From: Promicromonospora sukumoe 327MFSha3.1
GTDB lineage: Bacteria; Actinomycetota; Actinomycetes; Actinomycetales; Cellulomonadaceae
DNA length: 64,000 nt
NCBI RefSeq assembly: GCF_000385135.1
Contig: NZ_ARQM01000014.1
Span: 237,800-301,799 of the forward strand
Reading direction: 5' to 3'
The notes below the pieces were generated by a model. That model searched no databases and had not been told where the DNA came from. It worked only from the letters and a program-made list of their open reading frames with translations. The position numbers and the translations under genes are program-made. Positions 59,246 to 64,000 of this stretch are shown here, piece by piece (positions within the stretch are counted from its first letter, which is position 1; every line of letters starts with the position of its first letter).

Positions 59246-59337
59246 GGAGACGTCGCATAGTCAGGTCTAGTGCGCCACCCTGCTAAGGTGGTAACGGGGC
59301 AACCCGTTCGAGGGTTCAAATCCCTCCGTCTCCGCCA
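59246..59337 (+). tRNA. tRNA-Ser (anticodon GCT), CCA encoded
   Basis: Acceptor GGAGACG with CGTCTCC, anticodon stem CCACC/GGTGG around CTGCTAA (anticodon GCT), long variable arm AACGGGGCAACCCGTT, T arm AGGGTTCAAATCCCT, and encoded CCA at 59335-59337. The 239 bp before it hold the GMC promoter and no gene I can support. Confidence 0.95.
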
Positions 59338-59338
59338 G

Positions 59339-59378
59339 GAAGGTCCCGGCCGCGCGTGACGCCCGGGGCCTTTTCTGT
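59339..59378 (+). terminator. Terminator after tRNA-Ser(GCT)
   Basis: AGGTCCCGG and CCCGGGGCCT form an imperfect stem followed by TTTTCT near 59371-59377. Confidence 0.55.
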
Positions 59379-59440
59379 GGGAGACGCCGGGCTTCCGGAC
59401 GGTTGTGACGGAGTTCTCCCCGGGAAGCACGGATTTGAGT

Positions 59441-59469
59441 TTGGGTCCGCGCCGAACAGGCTGTAATGT
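59441..59469 (+). promoter_or_regulatory. Promoter of tRNA-Arg
   Basis: TTGGGT (59441-59446), 17-bp spacer, TAATGT (59464-59469). The stretch GTAATGTTCTCGT is identical to one at the promoter near 63750. Confidence 0.75.
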
Positions 59470-59520
59470 TCTCGTCGGTCGGCCGTGTGAACGGCGGACA
59501 GACAGCAGGTAGTACGACCA

Positions 59521-59593
59521 GCGCCCGTAGCTCAACGGATAGAGCATCTGACTACGGATCAGAAGGTTGGGGGTTCGAATCCCTTCGGGCGCA
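59521..59593 (+). tRNA. tRNA-Arg (anticodon ACG)
   Basis: 73-nt cloverleaf: acceptor GCGCCCG with CGGGCGC, anticodon stem TCTGA/TCAGA around CTACGGA (anticodon ACG, normally edited to ICG), T arm GGGTTCGAATCCC. CCA is not encoded. Confidence 0.95.
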
Positions 59594-59605
59594 CAGCAAG
59601 GAACG

Positions 59606-59639
59606 AGGCCCCGGTCAGCGGAAACGCTGACCGGGGCCT
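59606..59639 (+). terminator. Intrinsic terminator of tRNA-Arg
   Basis: 15-bp perfect stem (59606-59620 with 59625-59639), GAAA tetraloop, then TTTTCG. Textbook form. Confidence 0.9.
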
Positions 59640-60013
59640 TTTCGTTGCCGACATGCCGACGACGAAGGTGACGCCGTTCCCCGTCAGGCTCCCCGCCAGA
59701 TGGTCGCGGGCCTGCCCTCGGCGCCGCGCCGGCGGCACGTCGCGATCCGGTCACGGTTGCTTTCCGGGCCGTCGAACCATTGACCCGGCCTCGGGGCGAT
59801 CGCTACCTTCGCGTGCGGCACACCCGTTCGGAGAACGACCAGGGCCGCGGGCGCCGGGGCTCAACGGTGCGCTCCGACGTCGGACCAGGGGAGGCCCGGG
59901 CGGGCGTGCTGCCAAAGGCGTGGCTCCCCGGCCGACGGGAGCGACCTGGTGCGGACAGCCGGATGCTCGGCCAGGATGCGAAGCGGACGCGCCGACGGCA
60001 TGGAGGAATCCGG
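59640..60013 (+). promoter_or_regulatory. Region upstream of the IclR gene
   Basis: No gene is supported here. TTGACC (59780-59785), 18-bp spacer, TACCTT (59804-59809) is a plausible promoter, giving a leader of about 200 nt. CGTTC-GGA-GAACG at 59825-59837 is a perfect short palindrome just downstream and could be an autoregulatory site. GGAGGAAT at 60002 serves the IclR start. Confidence 0.45.
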
Positions 60014-60808
60014 ATGAGCGACATCGTGCAGGACCCCGGCACCCGGTCCGGTGAGTTCGTGCAGTCCCTCGAGCGCGGGCTGTCGGTGATCCGCGCGTTC
60101 GGCCCGGACCGCGCCCGGATGACGCTGAGCGAGGTGGCCCGCGCGGCCGACCTGAGCCGGGCGTCGGCGCGCCGCTTCCTGCACACGCTCGTCGAGCTCG
60201 GCTACGTCGTGACCGACGGGCGCGTGTTCGCCCTGCGCCCCCAGGTGCTCGAGCTCGGGTACGCCTACCTGTCCAGCCTCTCGCTGCCGGAGGTGGCCCA
60301 GCCGCACCTGGAGCGGCTCGCGGAGGACGTCGGCGAGTCGTCGTCCGTCGCCGTGCTGGACGGCGCCGAGATCGTCTACGTGGCGCGGGTCGCCACGCAC
60401 CGCATCATGTCCGCGGCGATCCAGGTGGGTACGCGCTTCCCGGCGTCCGCCACGTCGATGGGGCGCGCGGTCCTGGCCCACCTGCCCAGCCGCGACCGCG
60501 ACGACTTCCTGGGCGCCGTCGCCCTGGTGCCCCTCACGCCCCGCACGATCGTCGACGTCGAGCTGCTGCGCGCGGAGCTGGACCTGGTGCGCGACCAGGG
60601 CTGGGCGCTCGTCGACCAGGAGCTGGAGGAGGGGCTGCGGTCCCTGGCCGCGCCCTTACGGGACCGGTCCGGGCGCGTGGTCGGTGCGGTGAACGTGTCT
60701 GCCCCGGTGCGCCGCGGTGCGGTCGAGGAGCTCGTCGCCGAGTTCCTGCCGGCGCTGCTGCGCGCGGCCGCCGAGATCGAGGCGGATCTGGCCCGCACCC
60801 GCGGCTGA
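60014..60808 (+). CDS. pcaR: IclR-family regulator, PcaR-like
   Basis: 264 aa from the ATG at 60014 after GGAGGA. An IclR winged helix spans ~15-75 (SLERGLSVIRAFGPDRARMT and LSEVARAADLSRASARRFLH), followed by the GAF-like effector domain with VGTRFPASATSMGRAVLAHL near 145. The start EFVQSLERGLSVI is characteristic of PcaR/PobR-type regulators of aromatic degradation. It lies directly upstream of, and in line with, a thiolase and CoA-transferase operon, and probably controls it in response to 3-oxoadipate. The GTACGCATACGGAAC stretch at 60828-60842 may be its site. Confidence 0.82.
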   Translation: MSDIVQDPGTRSGEFVQSLERGLSVIRAFGPDRARMTLSEVARAADLSRASARRFLHTLVELGYVVTDGRVFALRPQVLELGYAYLSSLSLPEVAQPHLERLAEDVGESSSVAVLDGAEIVYVARVATHRIMSAAIQVGTRFPASATSMGRAVLAHLPSRDRDDFLGAVALVPLTPRTIVDVELLRAELDLVRDQGWALVDQELEEGLRSLAAPLRDRSGRVVGAVNVSAPVRRGAVEELVAEFLPALLRAAAEIEADLARTRG

Positions 60809-60827
60809 GCCCTGCGGTACCGTGGGC

Positions 60828-60842
60828 GTACGCATACGGAAC
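60828..60842. promoter_or_regulatory. Candidate IclR/PcaR operator
   Basis: GTACGCATACGGAAC sits 38 bp before pcaF and shows partial similarity to the 15-mer GTTCGATAATCGCAC known for the PcaU/PcaR group. Match by eye only. Confidence 0.3.
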
Positions 60843-60879
60843 TTGTGTGCGCACTGCGAACGTGCAGAGGTGTGAATCG

Positions 60880-62073
60880 ATGAGCTCGGCATTCGTCTAC
60901 GACGCGGTGCGCACACCCTTCGGCCGCTACGGCGGCGCGCTCGCCGGGGTGCGGCCGGACGACCTGGCGGCCTTCGTGGTCGGCGAGCAGGTCCGCCGGG
61001 CCCCCGGCCTGGACCCGGCCCGGATCGACGACGTGATCCTCGGCAACGCGAACGGATCCGGCGAGGAGAACCGCAACGTGGCGCGGATGGCCGTGCTGCT
61101 GGCGGGGCTGCCGCTGTCGGTCCCGGGTGTGACGGTCAACCGCCTGTGCGGCTCGTCGCTGGACGCCGTCGTCCAGGCGGCCCGTGCCGTGGAGACCGGC
61201 GACGCCGACGTCGTCGTGGCCGGCGGCGTCGAGTCCATGAGCCGTGCGCCGTGGGTCCTGCCCAAACCCGAGCGGGCCTACCCGGCGGGCGGCGCCGAGC
61301 TGGTCTCCACGACGCTGGGCTGGCGCCTGGTGAACAAGCGGATGCGGCCGGACTGGACGGTGTCTCTCGGCGAGGCCACGGAGCGGCTCCGCGAGAAGTA
61401 CGGCGTCACCCGCGAGAGGCAGGACGAGTTCGCCCTGCGCAGCCACCGGCTCGCGCACGAGGCCTGGGAGGCCGGACGCTACGGCGACCTGGTCACCGCG
61501 TACCCCGGCACGGACCTGGCCCGGGACGAGCCGGTGCGCCCGGACGGCACCCTGGAGAAGCTGGCGGCGCTGAAGCCCTCCTTCCGGGCGGACGGCGGCA
61601 CCATCACCGCGGGCAACGCCTCCCCGCTGACGGACGGCGCCAGCGCCGCCCTGATCGGCTCGGCGGACGCGGCGGACCTGACCGGCCTGGACCCGCTGGC
61701 CCGGATCGCGGGCCGTGCCTCGGTCGCCAACGAGCCGCAGTACTTCGGGTACGCCCCGGTGGAGGCCGCGGAGCGCGCGCTCGCGAGGAGCGGCATCGAC
61801 TGGGTCGACGTCGGCGCCGTCGAGCTCAACGAGGCGTTCGCCGCGCAGTCGCTCGTCTGCCTCGACGCGTGGGGCGTGGACCCGGAGATCGTGAACGCGT
61901 GGGGCGGCGCGACGGCGCTCGGGCACCCGCTCGGCGCCTCCGGCACCCGGATCCTGGGCACGCTCGCGCGCCGGCTGGTCGCCGAGGACCAGCGCTGGGG
62001 CGTCGCCGCGATCTGCATCGGCGTCGGGCAGGGCGTGGCCGTCGTCCTGGAGAACGCGCGGACAGCCGCATGA
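60880..62073 (+). CDS. pcaF: 3-Oxoadipyl-CoA thiolase / acetyl-CoA acyltransferase
   Basis: 397 aa from the ATG at 60880, with AGAGGTG upstream; an in-frame GTG at 60847 is less likely. Thiolase residues are complete: Cys90 in NRLCGSS (nucleophile), His349 in GHPLGASG and Cys379 in CIGVGQG. PcaF cleaves 3-oxoadipyl-CoA to succinyl-CoA and acetyl-CoA, the last step of the beta-ketoadipate pathway. Linkage to CoA-transferase subunits and a PcaR-like regulator favours this over a general acetoacetyl-CoA thiolase. The ring-cleavage genes (pcaHGBDC) are absent from the window. Confidence 0.88.
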   Translation: MSSAFVYDAVRTPFGRYGGALAGVRPDDLAAFVVGEQVRRAPGLDPARIDDVILGNANGSGEENRNVARMAVLLAGLPLSVPGVTVNRLCGSSLDAVVQAARAVETGDADVVVAGGVESMSRAPWVLPKPERAYPAGGAELVSTTLGWRLVNKRMRPDWTVSLGEATERLREKYGVTRERQDEFALRSHRLAHEAWEAGRYGDLVTAYPGTDLARDEPVRPDGTLEKLAALKPSFRADGGTITAGNASPLTDGASAALIGSADAADLTGLDPLARIAGRASVANEPQYFGYAPVEAAERALARSGIDWVDVGAVELNEAFAAQSLVCLDAWGVDPEIVNAWGGATALGHPLGASGTRILGTLARRLVAEDQRWGVAAICIGVGQGVAVVLENARTAA

Positions 62074-62795
62074 CCGTCCAGGTCGCGAGCACGGCCGGGG
62101 AGGCGCTGGGCGACGTCGCCGACGGCTCGACCGTGATGATCGGCGGCTTCGGACCGGCGGGACAGCCGGTCGAGCTCATCGAGGCGCTCCTGGAGCAGGG
62201 GGCCGGCGACCTCGTCGTCGTCTCCAACAACGCGGGCAACGGCGAGGACGCGCTGGCTCGGCTCATCCTCGAACGCCGGGTGCGCAAGATCGTCTGCTCG
62301 TTCCCCCGCCAGGTGGACTCCTGGCACTTCGACGCCGCATACCGCGCCGGCGAGATCGAGCTCGAGCTCGTGCCGCAGGGCAACCTGGCGGAGCGGATCC
62401 GCGCCGCCGGCGCCGGCCTCGGCGGCTTCTTCACCCCGACCGGCTACGGCACCCCCCTCGCGGAGGGCAAGGAGACCCGCGTGGTCGACGGCGTCCCGAT
62501 GGTCTTCGAGTCACCCCTGCCCGCCGACGTCGCCCTGGTCAAGGCCTTCCGGTCCGACGGCGTCGGCAACCTCGTCTACCGGCGCACGGCCCGGAACTTC
62601 GGACCGGTGATGGCCACGGCGGCTCGGCGGACCGTCGCACAGGTACGGGAGGTCGTGCCGACCGGTTCGATCGACCCGGAGACCGTGGTGACCCCGGGTA
62701 TCTACGTCGACGCCGTCGTCGCGCTCGACAGCGAGACCGTGCTGGCGGGTTCGCACCCCGGGACGCCGGCCTCGGCGCAGGGGTCGGCCTCGTGA
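62070..62795 (+). CDS. pcaI: 3-Oxoadipate CoA-transferase subunit A
   Basis: 241 aa from the ATG at 62070, overlapping the pcaF stop (ATGA). The family I CoA-transferase alpha signature GGFGPAGQPVELIEAL is near residue 25, and SFPRQVDSWHFDAAYRAGEIELELVPQG near 75-100 follows the family pattern. With subunit B it transfers CoA from succinyl-CoA to 3-oxoadipate. The related acetoacetate (ScoA/AtoD) enzymes cannot be excluded by sequence alone. Cytoplasmic. Confidence 0.85.
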   Translation: MTVQVASTAGEALGDVADGSTVMIGGFGPAGQPVELIEALLEQGAGDLVVVSNNAGNGEDALARLILERRVRKIVCSFPRQVDSWHFDAAYRAGEIELELVPQGNLAERIRAAGAGLGGFFTPTGYGTPLAEGKETRVVDGVPMVFESPLPADVALVKAFRSDGVGNLVYRRTARNFGPVMATAARRTVAQVREVVPTGSIDPETVVTPGIYVDAVVALDSETVLAGSHPGTPASAQGSAS

Positions 62796-63472
62796 GCGCC
62801 GAGACGATGGCTCCGGGCCCGCGGAGCGGGTCCCCTCTGTCCAAGGCGCAGCTGGCCGCCAGGGTGGCCGCGGACATCGAGCCGGGTTCGTACGTGAACC
62901 TGGGCATCGGACTGCCCACGCTCGTGGCAGATCACCTGCCGCCCGGCTCGGGAGTCACCCTGCACACGGAGAACGGCCTGCTCGGCATGGGCCCTGCCCC
63001 GGAGCCGGCCGACGTCGACCCCGAACTGATCAACGCGGGCAAGGTGCCGGTGACCGAGCTCGCCGGCGCCTCCTACTTCCACCAGGCGGACTCGTTCGCC
63101 ATGATGCGCGGCGGCCACATCGACGTGTGCGTGCTGGGCGCCTTCCAGGTGTCGACGGCGGGCGACCTCGCCAACTGGTCCACGGGCCGGCCCGGGGCGG
63201 TGCCCGCCGTGGGCGGGGCGATGGACCTCGCGGTGGGTGCCCGGCGGAGCGTCGTCATGATGACCCTCCTGACCAAGGACGGTCAGCCCAAGCTGGTCCG
63301 GGAGTGCACGCTGCCGCTCACCGGTGTCGGCTGCGTGTCGCGGGTATACAGCGACATCGCCGTGATCGACGTCGGCCCGGCGCTGGCGGCGGACGGCGGT
63401 GCGCGCGTCGTCGAGTCCTACGGGGTCACGCGCGGGGAGCTCGAGGAGCTGCTCGGGCTCCGCCTGGGTTAG
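62792..63472 (+). CDS. pcaJ: 3-Oxoadipate CoA-transferase subunit B
   Basis: 226 aa from a GTG at 62792, overlapping subunit A by four bases. The catalytic glutamate is Glu60 in LHTENGLLGMGP, the typical [ST]ENG motif of beta subunits. NLGIGLPTLVADHLPPG near residue 38 and GGHIDVCVLGAFQVSTAGDL near 110 are also family marks. Last gene of the IclR-pcaFIJ cluster. No obvious terminator follows within 50 bp, although two GC-rich hairpins occur near 63485-63530. Confidence 0.87.
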   Translation: MSAETMAPGPRSGSPLSKAQLAARVAADIEPGSYVNLGIGLPTLVADHLPPGSGVTLHTENGLLGMGPAPEPADVDPELINAGKVPVTELAGASYFHQADSFAMMRGGHIDVCVLGAFQVSTAGDLANWSTGRPGAVPAVGGAMDLAVGARRSVVMMTLLTKDGQPKLVRECTLPLTGVGCVSRVYSDIAVIDVGPALAADGGARVVESYGVTRGELEELLGLRLG

Positions 63473-63727
63473 GCCGGCTCCTGCCGCTCGCTGCGGCGTG
63501 GCGCAGCGGGCCGTGGAACGCCGCCTCACGGCGGATGACGAAATCTGAACCAAAGATTACGTGGACATGGCCGACCGGGGGAGTTCTTGGTCTACGCCGG
63601 GCCAACGAGCCGCGGGCGGGGGCCGCCGGGCCCGTCTGACATGGCTCCCGCGCGTCCGCACCTGATGGCTTCTTGGAAAAACACCTGGTGAACAGCGCAT
63701 CTGTGTCGGCTGTCACGCGCCGTGGCT

Positions 63728-63756
63728 TTGACGGACCCTGCGGGCTCACGTAATGT
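63728..63756 (+). promoter_or_regulatory. Strong promoter P1, stable-RNA type
   Basis: TTGACG (63728-63733), 17-bp spacer, TAATGT (63751-63756); the GTAATGTTCTCGT around the -10 box is identical to the tRNA-Arg promoter. Confidence 0.75.
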
Positions 63757-63923
63757 TCTCGTTGTTCGCCCGGCAGGGAGAGACGGACAGGAAGCGCGAA
63801 GAGCGTGACTGGCCGGTCCCGGGGCGGAAACCACCTCAAGATCTCAGGGGGCCTCGTGCGCTCTGGAGCCGGGGGTGGGCTTGCCGGACAGGCACCCCGA
63901 TGCATGGATCCTGAACAGGATGC

Positions 63924-63952
63924 TTGCGCCGGGGAGCGTGGTAGGGTAAGTT
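63924..63952 (+). promoter_or_regulatory. Second promoter P2 of the same transcript
   Basis: TTGCGC (63924-63929), 17-bp spacer, TAAGTT (63947-63952). Two tandem promoters 200 bp apart with no gene between or after them fit the leader of an rRNA operon whose genes start beyond the window. The final bases GCGATCCT fit the start of a leader element that commonly precedes 16S rRNA in Micrococcales. From 63473 to 63727 I see no gene. Confidence 0.55.
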
Positions 63953-64000
63953 ACAGAGGTTGCCTCCGAACGAGGATGACGCGGTTCAGGCCGCGATCCT

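Noticed and set aside
1..64000. CRISPR arrays, insertion sequences, prophage or integrase genes
   Set aside because: No regularly spaced repeats, transposase motifs, terminal inverted repeats with target duplication or recombinase genes were seen; the holin label at 9651-10058 refers to a chromosomal membrane protein family.

Overview
The window is a stretch of chromosome from a very GC-rich, Gram-positive actinobacterium. WhiB7 with its AT-hook, a four-gene conservon (cvnABCD), the proteasome activator Bpa with its GQYL tail, a CopD-CtaG fusion, fused-type dCTP deaminase and many leaderless starts all point to Actinobacteria. Gene content and the tRNA/rRNA-type promoters fit order Micrococcales (Promicromonosporaceae/Cellulomonadaceae-like); the genus is an inference. 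I see no insertion sequence, prophage, plasmid module or CRISPR array. Most of the window reads as core chromosome, with a few accessory-looking spots: 21.6-22.4 kb, 24.6-26.8 kb and 42.1-43.7 kb.

Layout. 0-6 kb: the end of a YhgE/Pip-type membrane protein, a small unknown, a Tat-exported acetamidase/formamidase, and a divergent M20 amidohydrolase / AbgT transporter pair. 6-15 kb: purB, a possible type VII secretion-like small protein plus alpha/beta hydrolase pair, a holin-like membrane protein, hisC, an MmyB-type regulator divergent from an MFS exporter, and an acetylxylan-esterase-like hydrolase. 15-19 kb: a branched-chain 2-oxoacid dehydrogenase operon (E1 alpha, E1 beta, E2) behind a striking 50-bp nested palindrome. 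19-22.3 kb: whiB7, copD-ctaG, a candidate small RNA and a frameshifted DUF3800-like gene. 22.4-29.4 kb: an S9 peptidase, a trypsin-like protease with a small partner, a thioredoxin/NHL protein and a HAD phosphatase.

29.4-35.6 kb: PTS genes crr and ptsI diverging around a GC-rich repeat region, a sugar isomerase-like protein, and corA preceded by a 13-codon Pro-rich leader peptide. 35.6-42 kb: a TetR/MFS pair, an unknown gene with a paralogue at 48 kb, a DnaA-box cluster, pirin, and an NrtR-like Nudix regulator divergent from an SPFH protein plus a divergent NAD-kinase-like protein, with two copies of a TCGTCA-N3-TGACGA operator placed on the shared promoter. 42-46.6 kb: a GntR regulator divergent from two small unknown genes, then a lipoprotein, a DUF1206 membrane protein, another membrane protein and a methyltransferase. 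46.6-51 kb: tRNA-Gly(CCC), a TM2 protein, dcd, the paralogue, bpa and a quinone oxidoreductase.

51-59 kb: the cvnABCD conservon (signalling kinase, roadblock, DUF742, small G protein), tRNA-Ser(TGA) and a GMC oxidoreductase. 59-63.5 kb: tRNA-Ser(GCT), tRNA-Arg(ACG), and an IclR regulator with pcaF-pcaI-pcaJ, which would convert 3-oxoadipate to succinyl-CoA and acetyl-CoA. The last 500 bp carry two strong promoters and look like the leader of an rRNA operon that starts beyond the window.

Two global habits stand out. Many genes have a TAnnnT -10 box 6-7 nt before the start codon, which implies leaderless mRNA. Nearly every convergent gene pair is separated by a long, near-perfect palindrome that should act as a two-way terminator.
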